Shown here in pieces: positions 32,208 to 39,623 of a stretch of DNA of 64,000 nt. Position 1 is the first letter of the stretch; each line of letters opens with the position of its first letter. This DNA comes from Verrucomicrobiales bacterium (GTDB taxonomy: Bacteria; Verrucomicrobiota; Verrucomicrobiia; Verrucomicrobiales; DEV007): contig JARGNI010000006.1 in the NCBI GenBank assembly GCA_029213195.1, positions 62,001 to 126,000 of the forward strand, written 5' to 3'. The notes beneath the pieces were generated by a model that saw nothing but the letters and a program-made list of their open reading frames with translations, ran no database searches and was not told where the DNA came from. Both the position numbers and the translations under genes were made by a program.

Positions 32208-33554
32208 TCAGGCAGTCGGGTATTCCCAGGGGGCACGGTAGTCGCGTGTGATCAAGGCGTGAGCTTCGGGATCTTCGAGGATGGCTTCCTTTTCTCCATC
32301 CCACTCGATGGTCCTGCCGACCTTCCAGCTGATCATTCCGAGCAGACTCATGTTCGTGGCGAGATGTCCGATCTCGACATCGGCGACCGGGGTGCGACCC
32401 GTCTCGATACACTCGATGAAATCGCGCCAGAGCGGAGGGACGTTGTGGCCATCCTTCTCGTTGTCGAACTGCGGGTCTTCGTGAACCACCTGATCCCCTT
32501 TCGCAGGATAGAAAGTCCATCCGTCCCGCCATCCCATGTGGAAGGTACCCTTGGTGCCGTAGAAGTAACATCCCACCCTCGACTTCTCGGCAGCATTCCC
32601 GGCAAAGCGACGGTGCTCCCAAACCGCGGTGAACTTGTCGAACTCGTAGGTCGCGACCTGGTGATCGGGTGCGTCGGTGGTTTGAGCTTCATCCGTGAGG
32701 ACAACTGGCCCCTTGATGGGACGCCCACCAGTGCAGGAAATTTTCTTCGGGTGCTTCTCATCCGACCACCAGAGAATCTGGTCAAGCCAGTGGACGCCCC
32801 AGTCCCCCAGAGTGCCGTTGGCAAAATCGAGAAAATTACGAAATCCTCCGGGGTGGATCCGCTTGTTGAAGGGTCGCATCGGTGCGGGTCCACAATAGAG
32901 ATCCCAGTTCAGGTTCTTGGGCACTTCTTCATTGGGAGTCGGTTGCTCGGCTCCGCCCCCCCCATGAGCAAAGGCCCGGATCATGCCGATGTCTCCTGCT
33001 CCGCCGTCCTTGAGAAACTTCATCCCACTGACATGGTGAGGTCCGATGCGGCGATGCATCCCGACCTGCACGACGCGATCCGCAGCGCGAGCGGCCTCGA
33101 CCATGGCGCGGCTTTCTCCGATCGTGTGTCCGGTCGGCTTTTCGACGAAGACATGGGCTCCTGCCTCGATACAGGCAATCCCCTGGAGGGCGTGCCAGTG
33201 ATCCGGGGTCGAAATGATCGCGATCTCGATGTCCTCCTTCTCCAACATCTCGCGGTAGTCTTCATACATGTTGGGAAATTTCCCAGTGAGACCGTCGACC
33301 TCGTCGGCCGAAACCTCGAGTTCGTCCGCATCGACATCGCAGAGCGCGACGACATCGCATTGGCCATCCTCGATCGCGACACGCAGGATGTTCATCCCCC
33401 ACCACCCCGACCCGATCAGGGCGGTCCGATATTTCTTTCCGGATTTGGGCTGGGCCTGGATCCATGGAGCTGAGGCAGCTCCCGCCCACGCGGCGGTCGC
33501 GGAGGCAGTCGTTAGAAATCGGCGTCGGTCAAAGGGGGAAGAATCAATCGGCAT
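32208..33554 (-). CDS. Tat-exported Gfo/Idh/MocA family oxidoreductase
   Basis: A 448-aa oxidoreductase with a twin-arginine signal (DRRRFLTT, Arg10-Arg11) followed by an Ala-rich hydrophobic stretch. ALIGSGWWGMN is the NAD-binding loop and the conserved EKPTGHT holds the catalytic Lys. The C-terminal alpha/beta domain is of normal length (WDLYCGPAP, GDWGVHWLDQ). Family members oxidise sugars or glycosides with a tightly bound NAD. It is the first gene of an operon with two sulfatases, as is common in this phylum. The exact substrate is unknown. Confidence 0.92.
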   Translation of the reverse strand: MPIDSSPFDRRRFLTTASATAAWAGAASAPWIQAQPKSGKKYRTALIGSGWWGMNILRVAIEDGQCDVVALCDVDADELEVSADEVDGLTGKFPNMYEDYREMLEKEDIEIAIISTPDHWHALQGIACIEAGAHVFVEKPTGHTIGESRAMVEAARAADRVVQVGMHRRIGPHHVSGMKFLKDGGAGDIGMIRAFAHGGGGAEQPTPNEEVPKNLNWDLYCGPAPMRPFNKRIHPGGFRNFLDFANGTLGDWGVHWLDQILWWSDEKHPKKISCTGGRPIKGPVVLTDEAQTTDAPDHQVATYEFDKFTAVWEHRRFAGNAAEKSRVGCYFYGTKGTFHMGWRDGWTFYPAKGDQVVHEDPQFDNEKDGHNVPPLWRDFIECIETGRTPVADVEIGHLATNMSLLGMISWKVGRTIEWDGEKEAILEDPEAHALITRDYRAPWEYPTA

Positions 33555-33729
33555 TTTCGATGGCTGGGTTCTCGGGATTCAAAAGGTTGCACGAGGGTCG
33601 CCAAGCCGCGACCTACGTGATTCCGATGATGAAGTTCAGAAACTCCGATGCCAAGCCCCACGATCAAGATTTTCGCGAAAGTAGACCGATTTGACATTGC
33701 TTGATCACGAGGCCAAACATTCCTCATCC

Positions 33730-34218
33730 ATGCCCGCTCCCACTCGTCTCCTTTTCGTCTGTCTTGGCAACATCTGCCGGTCTCCTTCCGGGGAGAATGT
33801 GATGCGTCACCTCGTCACCGACGCGGACTTGGAGAGCGAGTTCGAGATCGATTCTGCCGGCACAGCAGGTTGGCACATTGGAAAAAGTCCCGACTCTCGA
33901 ATGACCCGGGCCGCCGAGAATCGCGGAATCTGCATGAAAGGAGCCGCACGACAAGTCGAACCGGAAGATTTCGCCCGCTTCGACTGGATCTTCGCGATGG
34001 ACGACAGCAACTACGAGGATCTTCTCGAAGTCCGCGAGGCATGCCCCAATCCCACAGCCCGCCTCATCCGGTTCTGCGAACTCTGCGAAGAGCACGAAGA
34101 AAAGGAAGTGCCCGATCCCTACTACGGGGGCCCCGAGGGATTCGAGAAAGTCCTCGATCTTCTTGAGGATGGATGCGCCGCCTTCCTGCAGCGGTGGGAG
34201 AAAAAGGATCTGCCATGA
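33730..34218 (+). CDS. Low-molecular-weight protein tyrosine phosphatase family protein
   Basis: A 162-aa LMW-PTP. FVCLGNICRSPSGE contains the C-x5-R P-loop (Cys11, Arg17), and the DPYYGG motif near residue 130 supplies the general-acid Asp. Known members are tyrosine phosphatases, arsenate reductases or, in the case of human LMW-PTP-A, protein-ribulosamine 5-phosphatase. The gene overlaps the fructosamine-kinase-like gene by 4 bp, so the deglycation role is the best fit. I chose the ATG at 33730 because it begins directly with the P-loop strand; an earlier in-frame ATG at 33691 adds 13 non-conserved residues. Confidence 0.9.
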   Translation: MPAPTRLLFVCLGNICRSPSGENVMRHLVTDADLESEFEIDSAGTAGWHIGKSPDSRMTRAAENRGICMKGAARQVEPEDFARFDWIFAMDDSNYEDLLEVREACPNPTARLIRFCELCEEHEEKEVPDPYYGGPEGFEKVLDLLEDGCAAFLQRWEKKDLP

Positions 34219-35090
34219 TCTCGCCGGAACTCGTCTCGGAAATCGAATCCCGATCCGGGATCCGGCTCCTTCCCGAAACGAGCGCGGTCGCCTCGGGTGG
34301 ATGCATTCACCTGTCCTGTCTCATCCATGGCGAGGATGGATCCCTCTTTTTCTTGAAGCAGAATGACCGGGCCCGGATCGATCTCTTCGATGCGGAGGCG
34401 ACTGGGCTGCGCCTTCTCCAGGAGAGCCGAACCATTCGGGTCCCGCGCCCCATTCTCCAGGGGAGCTGTGGAGATCGCTCGTTTCTCCTTCTCGAAGGAC
34501 TTCATCTCGTCACCGACTCCTCCGATACCGCTTCCGAAAATCTTGCGACCGCTCTCTCTCGGTTGCACGGCACGAAGGCTCCGGATGAGCTGTTTGGTTT
34601 GAACTCGGACAATTTCATCGGTGCCACCCCCCAGCCAAATTCTCCAACCCCATCCTGGGCAGACTTCTTCACCGAGCATCGTCTCGAGCACCAGTTCCAA
34701 CTGGCCGCTGGGCTGGGAAGAACCTTTCCCAACCAGAATGCCTTACTCCAGCGAGTCCACGATCATCTCACGACCCTGGAGATTCAGCCCTCCCTCGTGC
34801 ACGGCGACCTTTGGGGTGGAAATGCTAGCTTTCTCAAGGACTCCGTCCCTGTAGTTTTCGATCCCGCGGCCCACTTTGCCGATCCCGAGACCGACCTCGC
34901 CTTTACTCATCTGTTCGGAGGATTCACGCCTCGATTCTATGAAGTCTATCGTGAACGTCATCCCGCTCCCGAACCGGAGCGCGAGACGATCTACAATCTC
35001 TATCACATCCTCAATCATTTCGTCCTCTTCGGGGGAGGCTATGCAAGCCAGGCGGAAAATATGATCGCGAAACTGCTGCGCCAGCTGTGA
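34215..35090 (+). CDS. Fructosamine/ribulosamine 3-kinase-like protein
   Basis: A 291-aa kinase of the fructosamine kinase family. FLKQND is the nucleotide-binding Lys, LEGLHL the hinge block, LVHGDLWGGNASF the catalytic loop (HGDLW), and VVFDPAAHFADPETDLAF the metal-binding DPA motif, all in the order seen in FN3K-type enzymes. Family enzymes phosphorylate ribulosamines or fructosamines on glycated proteins so that the sugar falls off. The start overlaps the phosphatase stop by 4 bp (ATGA), giving a coupled kinase and phosphatase pair. Confidence 0.9.
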   Translation: MISPELVSEIESRSGIRLLPETSAVASGGCIHLSCLIHGEDGSLFFLKQNDRARIDLFDAEATGLRLLQESRTIRVPRPILQGSCGDRSFLLLEGLHLVTDSSDTASENLATALSRLHGTKAPDELFGLNSDNFIGATPQPNSPTPSWADFFTEHRLEHQFQLAAGLGRTFPNQNALLQRVHDHLTTLEIQPSLVHGDLWGGNASFLKDSVPVVFDPAAHFADPETDLAFTHLFGGFTPRFYEVYRERHPAPEPERETIYNLYHILNHFVLFGGGYASQAENMIAKLLRQL

Positions 35091-35102
35091 GCTGGGCACA
35101 AA

Positions 35103-35134
35103 AAACCCGCCGACGCTTTGGCGAAGGCGGGTTT
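35103..35134. terminator. Bidirectional intrinsic terminator
   Basis: AAACCCGCC and GGCGGGTTT are separated by 14 nt that hold a small inner hairpin (CGC-TTTG-GCG). On the minus strand it is followed by TTTTTT, so it is a strong terminator for the EF-hand gene; on the plus strand the T-tract is weaker (TTTCGAATTTGTTT) for the kinase gene. It lies between their converging stops. Confidence 0.82.
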
Positions 35135-35159
35135 CGAATTTGTTTCCGATCAGAAAGGC

Positions 35160-35570
35160 TTACTCAGCGTCTTTCTTCTCCTTTTTCTCAGGCTTGCCCT
35201 TGCCTTCCGGCTTGCCCTTTCCTTTGCCATCGGGACGAGGTCCTTTGCCTTTTCCACCCTTGGGAGGAGCGGCGAGTTCCTTCTTGTCGAGTTCCCCGTC
35301 TCCGTTCGTGTCACGAGCCGCGAATATCTTGTCGAGGGCACCCTCTTTGTCCTTGAAACGCTCGGCCATAGGACCAGAAGCGAACTCTTCTTTCGAAATC
35401 GTGCCGCTCTTGTCCTTGTCGAGCTTCTTGAGCATCATTTCGGCACGCTTGGCGGGATCGCCTTTTCCTTTGCCCTTGCCTTCCGGCTTCTTGTCATCCG
35501 CCTGAGCGATACCAAGAGAGAGACCTGCGACCAGGGCAGTCGCGACAACGAGGAGATTCTTTTTGTTCAT
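35160..35570 (-). CDS. Secreted EF-hand protein
   Basis: A 136-aa protein with a signal peptide (LLVVATALVAGLSLGIAQA). It has two EF-hand loops, DKDKSGTISKEE and DTNGDGELDKKE, each with the Asp/Asn/Gly pattern for calcium. A KPEGKGKGKG-type low-complexity Lys/Gly/Pro tail occurs both before the first loop and at the C-terminus. The role is likely calcium-dependent and extracytoplasmic, but its partner is unknown. It ends at a strong terminator. No Shine-Dalgarno precedes the start. HtpG lies 83 bp upstream on the same strand. Confidence 0.9.
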   Translation of the reverse strand: MNKKNLLVVATALVAGLSLGIAQADDKKPEGKGKGKGDPAKRAEMMLKKLDKDKSGTISKEEFASGPMAERFKDKEGALDKIFAARDTNGDGELDKKELAAPPKGGKGKGPRPDGKGKGKPEGKGKPEKKEKKDAE

Positions 35571-35653
35571 GTAGGTAATTTTTGGGTGTTTTGGACCGAC
35601 GGAATGTCGGTGACCTACAGGGTAAACTCTCCGAGTGCCGAAAAGTTGCAGAA

Positions 35654-37525
35654 CTAATCTTCTTTTTTCATCGCCTCTTCCATGAGCTGGAAACTGCGAT
35701 CGACGAGACCGGTCTGGTTCTCCAGCAAACCGGCGCTGAGCATCGCACTGTCGAAGAGCTGTCCGGCCACCAGTTTTGCCAACTCGGGATTCGACTCCTG
35801 GGTTTCCGACAACTTGTGGATCAGGGGGTGTCGGGAGTTGATCTCCACTTCCACCTTGATCGGGGGAAGAGGTTCATCCGGATTCATCGCCGCCATCATC
35901 TGCCGCATCTGGGGAGCCATTCCGTGCTCGGGAGTGAGGACCGCCACGGGGCTGTTCACGAGACGCTTGCCAGCCTCCACTTTCTCGACTTCTTCGCCCA
36001 GTTCCTCGCTGAGGAATTCGCAGAGACCTTTCAATGCGTCCTCGTCGAGCGGCTCTCCTTCATGTTGGGCCGACTCGTCTTCCTCCAGCTCAAGACCAGA
36101 AGAAGAGGCGGAGACGAGTGTCTTCCCATCGAATTCCTTCAGATGCTGAAGCAGGTACTCGTCGATCGAATCGAAGAAATAAATCACTTCCAGCCCACGT
36201 GACTTCAAAGCCTCGAGGTAGGGGCCCGACTCGATCGAAGCGCGATCGGAACCGATAAGATAGTAGATCTTCTCCTGCCCTTCCTTGGCCCGGGTGAGGT
36301 AGTCCTCGAAAGAGGTCTGCTCTCCCTTCTCTGTCAGGGAACTCTCGAAGCGAAGTAGCTTCGACAATCCCTCGCGGTGATCGAAGTCGATGACGACCCC
36401 CTCCTTGAGGAAGCGGCCAAATTTCGCGTAGAATTCCTTATACTTGTCGGCATCGCCTTTCGCCTCTCCGTCGAGGAACTTGAGAAAACGCTTCGTGACG
36501 ACTCGATTGAGTTTCCTCACGAGACTGCTGTCCTGCATCGACTCCCGCGAAATGTTCAATGGGATATCGGCACTGTCGATGACCCCACGAAGAAAGCGGA
36601 GCCACTCGGGGAGGAGTCCTTCCGGCTTGTCATCGATGAGGACATTCTTGCAGTAGAGGGACACCCCCGGTTCCATCTGTCCCATTCCAAAGAGTTCCGT
36701 ATTCTCCGTCGGAACGAAGAGAAGTGCGTTCAGCTCCAGCGGCATGTCGGCACTGAAGTGCATGCGGTAGCGTGGCTCGTCGAAAGCCTTGGCGGAGAAC
36801 TTGTAGAATTCGTTGTATTCCTCGTCAGACACATCGGACTTCTTCTTTCTCCAGATTGCTTCGATCGTGTTGACTCGATCTTCCCCGATGAGGATGGGGA
36901 AGGAAACGAAACTCGAGTAGTTTTCGAGGATCTGCTTGATCTTCGCAGGATCAGCAAACTCGGCACAATCCTCGCGGAGATGTAGGACGATCTGCGATCC
37001 GCGATCCACCTCCTCTTCGGCGTCCTCGATTTCGTAGCCCGTCTTTCCATCACTGGTCCAGACGAGACTTTCGCCTTCGGGCTGCCAACTGCGGGTCGAG
37101 ACCGTCACCTTGTCGGCGACCATGAAAGCGGAATAGAATCCCACTCCAAACTGACCGATCAACGCGCTCTCTTTCTGCGCGGATTCCTCGAGGGCTTTGA
37201 CGAAGGCTTTGGATCCCGAGTGGGCGATCGTTCCGAGGTTCTCGTGAAGCTCTTCGCGAGTCATTCCGAGACCATGATCCGCGATCGTGATCGTCTTGTT
37301 TTCCTCATCGACGGAGATTGAAATCTCGAGGTCGAGATCCGGCTGATGAATCTCTCCTTCGGTCAGCTCGGTATGTCGGAGCTTTTCTGAAGCATCGGAG
37401 GCGTTGGAAACCAACTCGCGGACAAAGATCTCTTTATCCGTATAGAGCGAGTTGATGACGATATCGAGAACCTGGCTGACTTCCGCCTGGAACTCCCGCT
37501 TTTCTGGTGTGGTGGATGTAGACAT
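35654..37525 (-). CDS. htpG: Molecular chaperone HtpG (Hsp90)
   Basis: A 623-aa Hsp90. The N-terminal ATPase has NSLYTDKEIFVRELVSNASDA, IADHGLGMT and GQFGVGFYSAFMVADKV; the middle and C-terminal regions are of normal length for bacterial HtpG. I chose the ATG at 37525, which begins MSTSTTPEKREF; an in-frame start at 37591 only adds an unconserved stretch. The gene follows two SPFH genes with an 81-bp gap and may have its own promoter. It should assist folding in the cytoplasm, particularly under heat stress. Confidence 0.96.
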   Translation of the reverse strand: MSTSTTPEKREFQAEVSQVLDIVINSLYTDKEIFVRELVSNASDASEKLRHTELTEGEIHQPDLDLEISISVDEENKTITIADHGLGMTREELHENLGTIAHSGSKAFVKALEESAQKESALIGQFGVGFYSAFMVADKVTVSTRSWQPEGESLVWTSDGKTGYEIEDAEEEVDRGSQIVLHLREDCAEFADPAKIKQILENYSSFVSFPILIGEDRVNTIEAIWRKKKSDVSDEEYNEFYKFSAKAFDEPRYRMHFSADMPLELNALLFVPTENTELFGMGQMEPGVSLYCKNVLIDDKPEGLLPEWLRFLRGVIDSADIPLNISRESMQDSSLVRKLNRVVTKRFLKFLDGEAKGDADKYKEFYAKFGRFLKEGVVIDFDHREGLSKLLRFESSLTEKGEQTSFEDYLTRAKEGQEKIYYLIGSDRASIESGPYLEALKSRGLEVIYFFDSIDEYLLQHLKEFDGKTLVSASSSGLELEEDESAQHEGEPLDEDALKGLCEFLSEELGEEVEKVEAGKRLVNSPVAVLTPEHGMAPQMRQMMAAMNPDEPLPPIKVEVEINSRHPLIHKLSETQESNPELAKLVAGQLFDSAMLSAGLLENQTGLVDRSFQLMEEAMKKED

Positions 37526-37606
37526 TTGAAGGTTGGGTTCTACCGCAAGGTTTGCAGGCGGGAAAAGTGCGAGCCCCTGAGCAAATGTCAAGGCCGATCC
37601 GGCGAC

Positions 37607-38530
37607 CTACCGCTGGATCGGCGGCGGATGCGAACCACCTTCTTTTTCCGCTTCGAGAGCGGTAAGCAGATCCGATCCGGCACCCGAAGCGGGAAGGAGG
37701 ATGATCTCTCCGTTTCCGCTCAGAATTTCCTGAGTCTCAAGGACGTTGAAGAGGGCATCGACCACCTCCGAATCTTCTCCAATCGTGCGAAGGGCTTCGC
37801 CGACCAAGCGAGGTCTCACGGCATGCGCCTTGGCAAACTCGATGGAGGCCTCCCGCTCGGCTCGCGACTTGATGATGTCGACCTGGTTGTCGCCCGCCTG
37901 GCGAATCGCCGAGGTGACCTGGCGGAGACGGTTGACCACTTTCTGCTCGATCTGGTGAATCATCATTTCATCTCGGAAATGCACTTTCCGGATGTAGACC
38001 GACCCCAATGAATAGCCCCAGCTCTCCGACTTGGGAGACACCTCAGCTCTCACCTCGCGGCTCATGTGGTGACGGTTCTGCATCATGTCGTCGAGGGGCA
38101 TGTTACTGAGACTCCGCACAGTCGTGTTCGTCACATTGGCCTGAAGCGATCCCTGGGGATCGGTATTCTCGAAAAGGTAGGCCACGGGATCACTGATCCG
38201 CATCTCGTACCAGACTCCAATTCCCACGGGAGTTCCTTCCTCGGAATTGACGGCGCGACTCCGAAGGTAACGCTGATCGAGTCGCATATCGAGCGTATAG
38301 ACTTTTCCAAAAAATGGCACGAGCAATACCTTCAACCCAATCTTGAATGGCGTAACGTGGAGACCAGATTCCTCGATCACTCCGATGACTTTTCCAAAGA
38401 GGACAAAGACCTTGCACCGGCACTCATCCACGGTGGTGAACCAGCAGAGGTATTTCACGATCCCTGTCAGGATGGGGACTCCGATGAGGAGAACGACAAA
38501 AGTAGCAGCTGCAGCAATGGCGATGTTCAT
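37607..38530 (-). CDS. SPFH/band 7 domain membrane protein
   Basis: A 307-aa protein with one N-terminal membrane helix (IAIAAAATFVVLLIGVPILTGIV), then a band-7/SPFH domain (TTVDECRCKVFVLFGKVIGV, TPVGIGVWYEMRISDPVAYLF) and a helical C-terminus with a typical EREASIEFAKAHAVRP coiled region. SPFH proteins form oligomeric membrane scaffolds. Its start overlaps the next SPFH gene by 4 bp, so the two probably form a heteromeric complex like HflK/HflC, but no FtsH gene is nearby. Confidence 0.88.
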   Translation of the reverse strand: MNIAIAAAATFVVLLIGVPILTGIVKYLCWFTTVDECRCKVFVLFGKVIGVIEESGLHVTPFKIGLKVLLVPFFGKVYTLDMRLDQRYLRSRAVNSEEGTPVGIGVWYEMRISDPVAYLFENTDPQGSLQANVTNTTVRSLSNMPLDDMMQNRHHMSREVRAEVSPKSESWGYSLGSVYIRKVHFRDEMMIHQIEQKVVNRLRQVTSAIRQAGDNQVDIIKSRAEREASIEFAKAHAVRPRLVGEALRTIGEDSEVVDALFNVLETQEILSGNGEIILLPASGAGSDLLTALEAEKEGGSHPPPIQR

Positions 38531-39558
38531 GAAGCAGAGGGGTTGGAGTCGGGACGCGCTGTGCTGAGAACCCGACGGGCCCGTCGGAACAGCTGTAGAT
38601 TGACGTTGCGCAGATAGGAACCCAGGGCCGATGACCCACCGTTCTCCTTGAGTCCTCTCAGCTCGCTGGCGACCCGCTCGAGAGGCTCGACTTCGGCCTG
38701 CACACGCATGGTCTGGATCTCGACGGCACGCTTCGATTGCTCGATTTTCTGATCGGCCTCGGCCTGGGCGAGGCTGATATCCGCGGAAACCTCGTTGTGA
38801 GCCGTATTGATCGCGGCCAGGGCCGACTCAATCTCTTCGGGCGGGTCGATCCCGGTGATGAGAGAGGCATCCAATTCGATCCCGTATCTCGCGGTCGAAC
38901 TGAGACACTCGGTATCCATCTGCTCGTTCAGCGCATTCAAGTTCTTCCGGAGGTCATTGATCGAAATGCCTTCGAGAGGAGGAGCATCAGTATCGACGAG
39001 AACCTCATCGAGATCTCCGAGAGGCAGGGTCGACTCCTGGGGTGCCGTGAAATTGGCGATTCGCTCCCGAAGGATGGAAACGAAATATCCCATGATGTGG
39101 GCCTCGGGGTTCTTCACCCCGAAGAGATATCCATAGAGGTTCTTCTCCGAAACTTTGTAGCGAAGTTGTCCAGTGACCCCGATGTTGAGCTGATCCTTGG
39201 TCACGGCCTCGAGAATGGTGCCTTCCTGATTCAGGTGAGGATCCTCCGGATCATAAGCAATGCTGGCCGTTTCAATCGCGACGCTGACCTTGTGGACCTT
39301 CTGCCAGGGCATCTTGATATAGGGGCCGCCAGGATGGATCACCCTGACTTGGGGATAATTGTAACGCGCTCGATGCTCCTCGCTGAGATGCTCGGCCATC
39401 GGCTGGTCGAGAGTCGATTTCCCCTTGAGTTGTTGCACCCGCCCGAAGGTGGTGAGCACCGCTCTCTCGTTCTGCTCAACCGTGAAAAACCCAGTGAGTA
39501 CACATCGAATGAGGAACCACACCAACGCACCGATCACGATTCCAATAACCCAGTCCAT
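38527..39558 (-). CDS. SPFH/band 7 domain membrane protein
   Basis: A 343-aa SPFH protein. I chose the ATG at 39558 because it opens directly with the membrane helix (MDWVIGIVIGALVWFLIRCVL); the earlier start at 39594 is unsupported. FTVEQNERAVLTTFGRV is the beginning of the band-7 domain and the C-terminal half has a coiled-coil (SADISLAQAEADQKIEQSKRA, which includes the AEA motif of flotillin-like proteins). It overlaps the 307-aa SPFH gene by 4 bp. Together they probably form a membrane ring or scaffold at the inner membrane. Confidence 0.9.
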   Translation of the reverse strand: MDWVIGIVIGALVWFLIRCVLTGFFTVEQNERAVLTTFGRVQQLKGKSTLDQPMAEHLSEEHRARYNYPQVRVIHPGGPYIKMPWQKVHKVSVAIETASIAYDPEDPHLNQEGTILEAVTKDQLNIGVTGQLRYKVSEKNLYGYLFGVKNPEAHIMGYFVSILRERIANFTAPQESTLPLGDLDEVLVDTDAPPLEGISINDLRKNLNALNEQMDTECLSSTARYGIELDASLITGIDPPEEIESALAAINTAHNEVSADISLAQAEADQKIEQSKRAVEIQTMRVQAEVEPLERVASELRGLKENGGSSALGSYLRNVNLQLFRRARRVLSTARPDSNPSAS

Positions 39559-39623
39559 GCGGGCAAGCCTGAGGCCACGCTGCGGGGATGCCAAGCAATT
39601 TTTGCGTCACGCGCGATAGGGAA

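Noticed and set aside
35596-35610. CCGAC-GGAAT-GTCGG hairpin downstream of htpG
   Set aside because: The stem is only 5 bp and there is no T-tract, so it is too weak to call a terminator.
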